Assembly (NCBI GenBank): GCA_030690515.1
Contig: JAUYGP010000580.1
Coordinates: forward strand, 1-10,556
Origin: Giesbergeria sp.
Lineage (GTDB): Bacteria > Pseudomonadota > Gammaproteobacteria > Burkholderiales > Burkholderiaceae_C
Direction: 5' to 3'
DNA: 10,556 nt
The notes beneath the pieces were generated by a model, which worked only from the letters and a program-made list of their open reading frames with translations, was not told the origin of the DNA and made no database searches. Positions 1 through 5,938 of the stretch are shown here, in pieces. The position numbers and the translations under genes are program-made. How positions within the stretch are numbered: the first letter of the stretch is position 1; each line of letters starts with the position of its first letter.

Positions 1-157
1 ACTTGGAAATCGTCGGCTGCAAATCGGCCGCAGCGGTCCATTTTTTACCGTCTTTTTGCCCCATAGCCGGGCTATGGGGCTGCATATCCGGCAAAAACTG
101 TCCTCGCTGGGGCCGATTTTGGTGAAACCTTCGGTTTTCGCTTTCGACGCTCCAAGT
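1..157. repeat. Nested imperfect palindrome, possible dispersed repeat or MITE-like element
   Basis: Four arm pairs nest around one centre. ACTTGGA (1-7) pairs with TCCAAGT (151-157). AAATCGGCCGCAGCG (21-35) pairs with 105-119 with one mismatch. T-rich 38-50 pairs imperfectly with 89-101. GCCCCATAGCC (58-68) pairs perfectly with 70-80 around a single G. A small separate hairpin, AAACC/GGTTT (125-137), interrupts the right arm. The element ends 11 bp past the stop of the minus-strand acyltransferase gene and may continue beyond the window edge. It is not a standard intrinsic terminator, because neither strand has a T-run directly after the central stem. No convincing gene was seen in 1-168. 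Whether it is repeated elsewhere in the genome cannot be judged from here. Confidence 0.6.
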
Positions 158-168
158 CCGACAACCTC

Positions 169-1755
169 CTACTCTTCCTCGCCCCACGGCAGCATCAACG
201 TGAGGGTGGAAAGCGCGGCGAATTCGGGTGCAAAGGCGTCGATGATCTGCTGCGGCTCGGGGCACAACTGGGTGTCGGTGATGACGCCGAATTGCACGCC
301 GCCGCCGTAACTCAGGATGGACACGCCCAGCCCCACATGGCCCGACTGCGGCACCCAGAACATGCACTGTGTGACGCGCGATCCACACAGCGCAAGCTGC
401 TCGCGCGGGCCGGGCACGTTGGTCATCACGGCCGTGGTTTTGCGGCTGAACAGGCCCAGCAGGGCGTCTTGCGCCGGCTTGATGAGCAGGCCAGCCACGG
501 CCAGCAACCCAAAGGCCAGCAGCGGCTGCGTGCTGCCTTTGAGCGCGGCCATACGGCTGCGCACCGCGTAGACGCGCTCGATCGGGTTGGTGATGCCGAT
601 GGGCAGCACCAGCGGCACCAGGCCGAAATGGTTGCCCAGCTTCCAGGCTTCCTCCATGGGGCGCAGGTTCACCGGGATCATGGCGCGGATCTCCTTGCCC
701 GTGGTGTCGTCCCCATGGCGGCGCAGGTAGCTGCCGATGGCACCTGCCACGCAGGACAGCAACACGTCGTTGACCGAGCAGTTCAGTGCCTTGCCAATGG
801 CCTTGACCTCGTCCAGCGGCAAGGGCGGGCACCAGGCCACGCGCTTGGTGGTACCGGGCATGCCCTTGAGCCGGGTGGGCGAATCGTCGGGCATCAGGGC
901 CAGAGCGGCCGCATCGCTGAGGAGCTGGTAGCCCAGGCGGGCCGCATCCATCGAACCGGCCAGCCCGTGCTGCACGGCCTTTTCGGGGTCAAGCAGCATG
1001 TGCAGCGATTTGGCGGCGCTGTCGCCCACCAGGTCGAGTGCTTTCACGGTCATGCCGGTAAAGGGCTTGATCAGCGTGTCGGTAATCCAGGCCTCGGCAT
1101 TGGCCGTGGTTTTTTTGCTGCGCTTGGGCGGCTCCGAGCCCCCGTCGACCAGCGACATGGTGACCGAGATGAGTGCAATGCCATCGGCAATGCAGTGGTG
1201 CAGGCGCACCACCAGGGCGCTGCCGGGCTGGCCGTCGTCACCCACGAAATCTTCTATCAGATAAAAATGCCACAACGGGCGCCGGGGGTCGAGCGGCTTC
1301 ATGGCCAGGTTCCCCACAAAATCTTGCAACGCCTTCTGCTGGCTCACTCCCCGGCGCCGGGGCAGGGTGGCGCGTTCCACATGGGCGGTGATGTCGAAAT
1401 GCTGGTCTTCGACCCAGGTGGCGCCTGCAGCGTCCTCGACCACGCGTTGGCGAAAGCGTGGGTACTGCAGCATGCGCTGCTGCGCGCGCTCTTGCAGGGC
1501 TTTGAGCGAGATGCCGGGCGCGACAGTCCACACACCGTTGATCATCATCAGGTTGCTGTCGGAGTCCATGCGCAACCAGGCGGTATCGACTTTGCTCATG
1601 CGTTCACCCGACAGGCCCAGCATGCCAGTGGCGGCGCGGCGCACGGTTTTTTGCATGGCCAGGGCGGCGTCGCGGGCGACATTGCTGGCGCTGGGCTGGT
1701 CTGGGGAGGGGGCGGGCGTGCCTGCGGCGGCGCGTGATGTTGTGCGAGTCACCAT
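169..1755 (-). CDS. Wax ester synthase / diacylglycerol acyltransferase (WS/DGAT family)
   Basis: This 528-residue protein belongs to the bacterial WS/DGAT family, which transfers acyl groups from acyl-CoA to fatty alcohols or diacylglycerol to make storage wax esters or triacylglycerol. The catalytic HHxxxDG motif is intact as HHCIADG (residues 186-192). It follows the family's PLDxxRPLW segment (154-162). The second-half signatures are also present: ND at 329-330 in the NDVLL segment and TNVPGP (445-450). Conserved sequence begins near MSKVDTAWLRMDS (residue 53), so the first 52 residues, rich in Ala, Ser, Thr and Pro, are an extension. The true start could be one of the internal Met codons at residues 34, 45 or 53; the first ATG is kept. 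It is divergent from the acyl-CoA-binding protein gene, which suits a shared use of acyl-CoA. A long open frame on the opposite strand is a high-GC shadow. Confidence 0.93.
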   Translation of the reverse strand: MVTRTTSRAAAGTPAPSPDQPSASNVARDAALAMQKTVRRAATGMLGLSGERMSKVDTAWLRMDSDSNLMMINGVWTVAPGISLKALQERAQQRMLQYPRFRQRVVEDAAGATWVEDQHFDITAHVERATLPRRRGVSQQKALQDFVGNLAMKPLDPRRPLWHFYLIEDFVGDDGQPGSALVVRLHHCIADGIALISVTMSLVDGGSEPPKRSKKTTANAEAWITDTLIKPFTGMTVKALDLVGDSAAKSLHMLLDPEKAVQHGLAGSMDAARLGYQLLSDAAALALMPDDSPTRLKGMPGTTKRVAWCPPLPLDEVKAIGKALNCSVNDVLLSCVAGAIGSYLRRHGDDTTGKEIRAMIPVNLRPMEEAWKLGNHFGLVPLVLPIGITNPIERVYAVRSRMAALKGSTQPLLAFGLLAVAGLLIKPAQDALLGLFSRKTTAVMTNVPGPREQLALCGSRVTQCMFWVPQSGHVGLGVSILSYGGGVQFGVITDTQLCPEPQQIIDAFAPEFAALSTLTLMLPWGEEE

Positions 1756-1847
1756 GTGCGGAAGGTCCTGATGGTTGTAATTGGAGGCGGGCGTCTATGG
1801 ATTCCCGCCATTGTGGCCGGAGTGTGACCGTAAGATACATCGTTGCT

Positions 1848-1870
1848 GGGGGTTGGCGCCCCCGTTTTTT
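1848..1870 (+). promoter_or_regulatory. Terminator-like hairpin in the acyl-CoA-binding protein leader
   Basis: GGGGG (1848-1852) can pair with CCCCC (1859-1863) around a 6-nt loop, and six T residues follow (1865-1870). It lies 29 bp before the ATG of the acyl-CoA-binding protein gene, inside the divergent intergenic gap. It could act as a leader attenuator, an mRNA 5' stabiliser, or a block to read-through. The stem is only 5 bp plus a possible G-U pair, so a chance origin in GC-rich DNA is possible. Only weak promoter-like hexamers were seen upstream (a TAAGAT at 1831-1836). Confidence 0.35.
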
Positions 1871-1899
1871 CCCACCCCCGAATCCAGGAGCATCCGACC

Positions 1900-2154
1900 A
1901 TGGCCGATCTCAACGCCGCTTTCGAAGCTGCCGTAGCCCAATCCAAGAACCTCAGCGAGCGCCCCGACAACGTCACGCTGCTCAGCATCTATGCACTGTA
2001 CAAACAGGGCACCGTGGGCGACAACACCGAAAAGAAGCCCAGCTTCTCCGACATGGTGGGCCGCGCGAAGTGGGACGCCTGGAGCAAGCACAAAGGCACC
2101 GAACTGGACGCCGCAAAGCAGCAATACATCGACCTCATTCAGTCGCTGAGCTGA
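1900..2154 (+). CDS. Acyl-CoA-binding protein (ACBP)
   Basis: This 84-residue protein matches the whole length of a single ACBP domain. ACBPs are small four-helix cytosolic proteins that hold long-chain acyl-CoA and pass it to enzymes. The hallmark YxLYKQxTVGD segment is at residues 31-41 and KWDAW is at 57-61. Tyr31, Lys35, Lys57 and Tyr76 fit the positions that bind the CoA moiety in the family. The start at 1900 is favoured over an in-frame ATG at 1843: AGGAG (1886-1890) lies 9 nt before it, and the domain begins there. It is divergent from the WS/DGAT gene, a plausible partner that consumes acyl-CoA. ACBP is universal in eukaryotes but patchy in bacteria, so its genomic setting is informative. 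Confidence 0.93.
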   Translation: MADLNAAFEAAVAQSKNLSERPDNVTLLSIYALYKQGTVGDNTEKKPSFSDMVGRAKWDAWSKHKGTELDAAKQQYIDLIQSLS

Positions 2155-2182
2155 TCGCTCGCCCAGTGTGGGGCAGGGCCTT

Positions 2183-2212
2183 TTGATGCCTTTCCCCGCG
2201 CTATGGCCTAAT
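2183..2212 (+). promoter_or_regulatory. Possible sigma-70 promoter for the small basic protein gene
   Basis: TTGATG (2183-2188) and CCTAAT (2207-2212) are separated by 18 bp, each matching four of six consensus positions. They lie in the 91-bp gap after the acyl-CoA-binding protein gene, 33 bp before the next ATG. This is a weak match and the two genes may simply be co-transcribed. Confidence 0.25.
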
Positions 2213-2245
2213 AGTGGTTTTTCAACCTTTGACAGAGACTCCGCC

Positions 2246-2416
2246 ATGGGCAACAAGATCGTTACCGAAGCTGACCGTAAATTCACCCCCCAGCCCAAGC
2301 CGCTGCCAGGCGTGAGCCTGCCCACCAGCGGCCGCGGCCAGCGCGTGAGCCTGGAGCGCGGCGTGGCCACACGCAGCAAGAAAAACCCGGGCAAGCGCTC
2401 GAAAAAGGGCGGCTGA
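2246..2416 (+). CDS. Small, highly basic hypothetical protein (56 aa)
   Basis: I do not recognise a characterised family. The 56-residue product begins MGNKIVTEADRKF and has a proline-rich middle (PQPKPLPG). It ends in a Lys/Arg/Gly tail, KKNPGKRSKKGG, giving a strong positive charge typical of nucleic-acid-contacting or ribosome-associated small proteins. No membrane segment or signal peptide is visible. The ATG at 2246 is chosen over an upstream in-frame ATG at 2168, because the upstream residues lie in intergenic-looking sequence; only a weak purine-rich AGAGA precedes it. The gene is followed 37 bp later by a strong intrinsic terminator, which supports it being real and expressed. The nucleic-acid idea is inference from charge only. 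Confidence 0.7.
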   Translation: MGNKIVTEADRKFTPQPKPLPGVSLPTSGRGQRVSLERGVATRSKKNPGKRSKKGG

Positions 2417-2446
2417 CCGCCTGCCGTTCGCCACGGCACCACCGGC

Positions 2447-2474
2447 AAAAAAGCCCTCTTCGGAGGGTTTTTTT
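2447..2474. terminator. Bidirectional rho-independent terminator
   Basis: CCCTC (2454-2458) and GAGGG (2463-2467) form a stem closed by a stable TTCG tetraloop. Seven T residues follow (2468-2474) and six A residues precede (2447-2452). The A and T tracts make it work in both directions, which fits its place between the convergent small basic protein gene (ending 2416) and the PHA-system gene (ending 2492). Confidence 0.9.
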
Positions 2475-2491
2475 GCGTTGGGGTGCGTGCC

Positions 2492-2824
2492 TCAGGCCTT
2501 TGGGGGGGCTGGTTTCTTTTTCTTGCCAACCTTGGGTGGGTGCAGCAGTGTGTCGAGCTGCTCGGCGATCTCGGCCTCGATGCGGGCCTTGAAGGCACTG
2601 ACCAGAAAGCCCAGCTCGGCCCGGAACTCGAACTGGTCGCCCAGCACCTGGAGCGTGCCCTTGATGCCGGCCCGGGTGAAATACACCGTGTCCGCGGTGT
2701 CACCTTCTTCGTAGGCGCACTCCATGTCGAATTTTTCCTCGGCCTGCTCGGCCCACAGAAAAGCAATCTTGCGGGCCTCGGGCAGGCCCATATGGTGGTG
2801 GCGGTGGATGTGGATCACGGACAT
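2492..2824 (-). CDS. Polyhydroxyalkanoic acid system small protein (PHA_gran_rgn family)
   Basis: This 110-residue protein begins MSVIHIHRHHHMGLPEARK, the typical opening of the PHA_gran_rgn family. These small proteins of unknown biochemical role recur in polyhydroxyalkanoate gene clusters and in other loci of PHA-producing proteobacteria. The body resembles a compact alpha/beta fold, ending in a Lys/Pro/Ala tail (PPKVGKKKKPAPPKA), and no signal peptide is visible. It starts 11 bp after the aminopeptidase stop. A GGAG ribosome site directly follows that TGA, 7 nt from the ATG, so the two genes are very likely one transcript. The shared bidirectional terminator lies just after its stop. The family call is confident; the molecular function is unknown. 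Confidence 0.85.
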   Translation of the reverse strand: MSVIHIHRHHHMGLPEARKIAFLWAEQAEEKFDMECAYEEGDTADTVYFTRAGIKGTLQVLGDQFEFRAELGFLVSAFKARIEAEIAEQLDTLLHPPKVGKKKKPAPPKA

Positions 2825-2835
2825 GGGGCTACTCC

Positions 2836-3957
2836 TCAGGGCGGGCTGACAGGTCTGGGCAGCAGGGCGCGCAGTCGGTCTGCACGCTCGGGCTGCGGTA
2901 AGGCCGCCAGTTCTTTGACGGCATCATAGAACGGTTGCCAGCGCCGCCCCGATTGCGCGAACAGCGCTTCGAAGGCGGGAACCCACTCGTCGTAAGCCGC
3001 TTGTGCAGCAAAGCTGGCGTTGTTGGCGTGCTGCACCCAGCGGTCGTAGCCTGCCTGTTGCGCGGGGGTCGCCTGCCAGCGGCTGCGCAGCGCGGCGTAG
3101 TCGCTGCGGAAGGTCGCCATTGCTTCTATTTTCATAGCTTCAAGCGCTTGTTGATCGGGCGCTAGAGCATCATTTGACGTATAAATTTCGTTCAGGCGCG
3201 CGCGTGTGGCACGCGTCAGTGCGCGGAACTGGCTGCGCCGTGCCTCGCTGGCGGCAAAGGCGGCGCTGGCCTGGGGTGTTGCCTGCGTGGCCAGCCATTG
3301 GGCGCTGCCCAGGCGCTCCACCGCCGTGGCAAAAGATTCGTTGAACAGCGTGTCGCCGCTGGCGTACACCACCTGGTGTGCCAGCTCGTGGAACAACAGG
3401 CGCACGAAGTCGCCCTCGGGCCAGGCGATGAACGTACTCAGCAGCGGGTCGCCGCCCGCCCAGTTCATGTAGCCCAGCGTGGAATAGGCGGGCACGCCAT
3501 ACACCTCCACCTCCAGTCCCTGGGCCGCCAGGCGTGCCCCTTCGGCCTGGGCGTCGGCCTCGTTGAAGTAGCCCCGGTAGCCGATGCAGCCGGTGACCGG
3601 AAAGCACCAGCGGTGCAACTGCAGTGCAAAGGGCGGCGCTGCCACCACGTTCCACACGGCAGCCGGGCGCTGCAGGTCGGCGTAGCGGCGGTAGCTGTCG
3701 TTGTCGGGCAGGGCCAGCTCTTTCACGGCAAAGGCGCGGGCCCGCTGTGCTAGCCGCAGCCGTTCACTCAGCGCGGGGGCAATGTCCGGGCGGGCGAGCC
3801 AGCGGTCCATCGGCTCGGCGGCCTGCATGAGCTGCAGGTGCCCGCGCAGCGACTGCCAGTAGTAGTCCATCGACCCGGCCGCGCTGGTACACCCGGCCAG
3901 CGCAAGGCAAACCAACAAGGTGCCCAGGGCCTGCAGACGGAGGAAAGGTGGGTGCAT
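2836..3957 (-). CDS. Putative lipoprotein aminopeptidase (PF10023 type, zinc metallopeptidase)
   Basis: This 373-residue protein matches the putative aminopeptidase family formerly called DUF2265. The N-terminus has a short basic start, a hydrophobic core and a lipobox LAGC (residues 20-23). It is therefore expected to be lipidated at Cys23 and membrane-anchored outside the cytoplasm. The zinc-binding HExxH motif is present as HELAH (190-194), followed by NESFATAVE (206-214), which supplies a likely third Glu ligand. The Arg-rich region after it contains an in-frame AT-rich repeat (residues about 257-281) described separately. The gene is divergent from tag and co-directional with the PHA-system gene. 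No clear ribosome site precedes the ATG, but the next Met (residue 30) would remove the lipobox, so the first start is kept. The substrate is unknown. Confidence 0.88.
   Translation of the reverse strand: MHPPFLRLQALGTLLVCLALAGCTSAAGSMDYYWQSLRGHLQLMQAAEPMDRWLARPDIAPALSERLRLAQRARAFAVKELALPDNDSYRRYADLQRPAAVWNVVAAPPFALQLHRWCFPVTGCIGYRGYFNEADAQAEGARLAAQGLEVEVYGVPAYSTLGYMNWAGGDPLLSTFIAWPEGDFVRLLFHELAHQVVYASGDTLFNESFATAVERLGSAQWLATQATPQASAAFAASEARRSQFRALTRATRARLNEIYTSNDALAPDQQALEAMKIEAMATFRSDYAALRSRWQATPAQQAGYDRWVQHANNASFAAQAAYDEWVPAFEALFAQSGRRWQPFYDAVKELAALPQPERADRLRALLPRPVSPP
3118..3190. repeat. AT-rich dispersed repeat inserted in frame within the aminopeptidase gene
   Basis: This stretch is strikingly AT-rich in an otherwise GC-rich gene. 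Its core is AGCGC (3143-3147) and GCGCT (3159-3163), an inverted repeat around an 11-nt spacer, followed by TAGAG. The layout (ATAGCTnC, AGCGCTTG, GCGCTAGAG, then an AT-rich tail) matches my memory of a short repeat scattered through Acidovorax, Polaromonas and related genomes, usually between genes. Here it is translated as residues about 257-281 without a frameshift. Copy number cannot be seen in this window. Confidence 0.65.
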
Positions 3958-4015
3958 GTGGGCAGTTTAGGGGTGGATCGTGCGAGGGATGTCCAAAGAA
4001 AGGGCCGCTTCTAGA

Positions 4016-4699
4016 ATGCCACGCATGACCGCTACACCCACCCCCGAGCTGCCCGGCCTTGCGGAATTGCCTGCGGGCCTGTTTGCCGACGAGGCCCGCT
4101 GCCCGCGCTGCGCCTGGTGCCAGGCCACGCCCCTCTACCGCCATTACCACGACCATGAATGGGGCTTTCCGGTGGCGGACGACCGGCGGCTGTTCGAGAA
4201 AATCTGCCTGGAGGGCTTCCAGTCGGGCCTGAGCTGGCTCACCATCCTGAACAAGCGGGAGGGCTTTCGAGCGGCGTTTGCGAACTTCGACGCGGAGCAG
4301 GTCGCGGCCTTCGGCTCGGCCGATGTCGAGCGCCTGGTGCAGGACGCAGCCATCGTGCGCCACCGGGGCAAGATCGAGTCCACCATCAATAACGCGCGGC
4401 GCGTGCTGGCGCTGCGGCGCGAGTTCGGCGCGCTGGCGCACTACGTGTGGCATTTCGAACCGGCCGCCGCCGACCGGCCAGAGCGCCTTACGCGCGAAGT
4501 GGCGCGCACCCTGTCCACCTCGCCCGCGTCCATTGCCCTGTCCAAGGATCTCAAAAAGCGCGGCTGGAGTTTTGTGGGCCCCACCACGGTGTACGCCTTC
4601 ATGCAGGCCATGGGCCTGGTCAACGACCATCTCGAAGGCTGCCATGCCCGCGCCAAGGCGTTGCAGGCGCGTGCCGAGTTTGTGGTACCGCGTGGTTGA
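4016..4699 (+). CDS. tag: DNA-3-methyladenine glycosylase I
   Basis: This 227-residue base-excision-repair enzyme cleaves 3-methyladenine from alkylated DNA. It aligns along its length with E. coli Tag. The zinc-snap ligands are all present: Cys32 in RCAW, His45 in YHDHEW, His205 in VNDH and Cys209 in EGC, with the same 13- and 4-residue spacings as Cys4/His17 and His175/Cys179 of E. coli. The catalytic Glu is at residue 66 in ICLEG. The segment VERLVQDAAIVRHRGKI is nearly identical to the E. coli one. An extra N-terminal stretch of about 28 residues precedes the core. The start at 4016 is preferred because AAAGAAAGGG lies about 11 nt upstream; ATG 4025 and GTG 3980 are alternatives. It is divergent from the aminopeptidase gene and abuts the convergent MFS gene. 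Confidence 0.95.
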   Translation: MPRMTATPTPELPGLAELPAGLFADEARCPRCAWCQATPLYRHYHDHEWGFPVADDRRLFEKICLEGFQSGLSWLTILNKREGFRAAFANFDAEQVAAFGSADVERLVQDAAIVRHRGKIESTINNARRVLALRREFGALAHYVWHFEPAAADRPERLTREVARTLSTSPASIALSKDLKKRGWSFVGPTTVYAFMQAMGLVNDHLEGCHARAKALQARAEFVVPRG

Positions 4700-5899
4700 T
4701 CAGGGGCGCGCCACCGGTCGCAGCATCCATAGCGCCGCCAGCGCCGCCAGCCCCAGCAGCGTGGTGAGCCCCAGGGCTGCCGTGCCTGCGTCATCGAGCA
4801 GCAGGCCGAACAGCACCGGCGCAAAGGCCTGGGCCACCCGGGCAGGCACCATCATGAGACCCTGGCGGGCACCGTAACCCGCAGGTCCGAACAACACCAG
4901 CGGGAGCGTCCCCTTGGCGATGGTCAGGATGCCGTTGCCCGCTCCGTGCAGCACGGTAAACAATGCCGCAGCAGGCCCGCCCAACACCATCAGTAGTGCT
5001 GCGCCCACCGGGTGGGCGGCCGCCGCCATTTGCGCCGACAGCAGCGGGTGCAGGCGGCGCAGGAATCCAAACTCCAGCAGCCGCGCCACCACCTGGGCAG
5101 GCCCGACCAGCGCCGCCAGGGCGACCGCCGCCTGGAGCGAGATGCCACTGGCCTGCAGCAGGCGCGGCAGATGGGCCGCCATGGCCGTGCTGGTGAACCA
5201 GGTGACGGCAAAAACGAAGGACAGCAGTACCGTGGTGCTCAGAGCGTGGTCGGGCGCTGGCGTTGCGGGCGCTGCCTGCATGGCGGGGAGGGCAGTGGGT
5301 GAACCCGCGGGTGAGGTTGGGGCATTTTCTGCAGGCTGGGCGCGCGGCAGCCAGCCGTTCAGCGGCACCCCCACCAGCAGGTGCAATGCGGCCCAGCCCG
5401 CACACGCGCCGCGCCAGCCCCACTGCACTTCCATCCACGCCGACAGCGGCCAGCCCACCGTGCTGGCAAAACCCGCAATCAGCGTGATGCCGGTGATGGC
5501 GCCGCGTGCGCCCTGGCCATACAGGCGCACCAGCGTGGCAAAGGCGGCCTCGTACAGGCCTGACCCCATGGCAACGCCCATAAGCACCCAGGCAGCGAAC
5601 AGGCCCACAGGGCCTTGTGCCAGCGCCATGCCCGTCAGGCTGGCGGCAAACAGCAGGTTGGTACCGACCAGCACCGGGCGACCGCCATGGCGGTCGATGC
5701 TCCGGCCCGCCAGGGGCCCGAGCAGGGCTGACACGATGAGCGCCACCGAAAAGGCCGCGAACACGGTGGCGGTGGCCACGCCCAGGTCGCGCGCCATGGG
5801 CACGGCCAGCATCGCAGGCAGGTAGTAGGACGAGGCCCAGGCCAGGGTTTGGGTTGTGCCCAAGCGTGCGACGGTCCAGCGCTGGGACGCGGTGGTCAT
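4700..5899 (-). CDS. MFS family transporter
   Basis: This 399-residue inner-membrane protein has about twelve hydrophobic segments, split by an Ala/Pro-rich cytoplasmic loop around residues 190-225. The MFS loop 2-3 signature appears as GRSIDRHGGRPVL (65-77). The substrate cannot be told from the sequence, and it does not look to me like ArsJ, the known MFS exporter of arsenic-containing glycerate. It lies 39 bp after the PhnN-ArsC fusion gene on the same strand, with no terminator visible between them, so it is probably the last gene of the phnF-led operon. A role in phosphonate uptake or arsenic export is then possible but is only inference. No strong ribosome site was seen before the ATG. 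Its stop directly abuts the tag stop. Confidence 0.85.
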   Translation of the reverse strand: MTTASQRWTVARLGTTQTLAWASSYYLPAMLAVPMARDLGVATATVFAAFSVALIVSALLGPLAGRSIDRHGGRPVLVGTNLLFAASLTGMALAQGPVGLFAAWVLMGVAMGSGLYEAAFATLVRLYGQGARGAITGITLIAGFASTVGWPLSAWMEVQWGWRGACAGWAALHLLVGVPLNGWLPRAQPAENAPTSPAGSPTALPAMQAAPATPAPDHALSTTVLLSFVFAVTWFTSTAMAAHLPRLLQASGISLQAAVALAALVGPAQVVARLLEFGFLRRLHPLLSAQMAAAAHPVGAALLMVLGGPAAALFTVLHGAGNGILTIAKGTLPLVLFGPAGYGARQGLMMVPARVAQAFAPVLFGLLLDDAGTAALGLTTLLGLAALAALWMLRPVARP

Positions 5900-5938
5900 A
5901 CCGTGCGGCGCGCTACAGACGGGGTGTGTGCGTTGGGC

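Noticed and set aside
58..80. Central perfect hairpin of the left-edge palindrome as the WS/DGAT terminator
   Set aside because: On the minus strand the stem is followed by A residues, not T, and on the plus strand by mixed sequence, so it lacks the U-tract of an intrinsic terminator.
292..1737. Long plus-strand open frame (481 codons) opposite the WS/DGAT gene
   Set aside because: It is antisense to a gene with intact catalytic motifs and its product is a His/Gln/Gly/Ala-rich, low-complexity translation typical of high-GC shadows.
1795..2766. Minus-strand open frame (323 codons) covering the ACBP and small basic protein genes
   Set aside because: It runs antisense to the ACBP domain and through the bidirectional terminator, with low-complexity content.
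3764..4645. Minus-strand open frame (293 codons) opposite tag
   Set aside because: Tag is certain from its zinc ligands and catalytic Glu; the antisense frame has no recognisable features.
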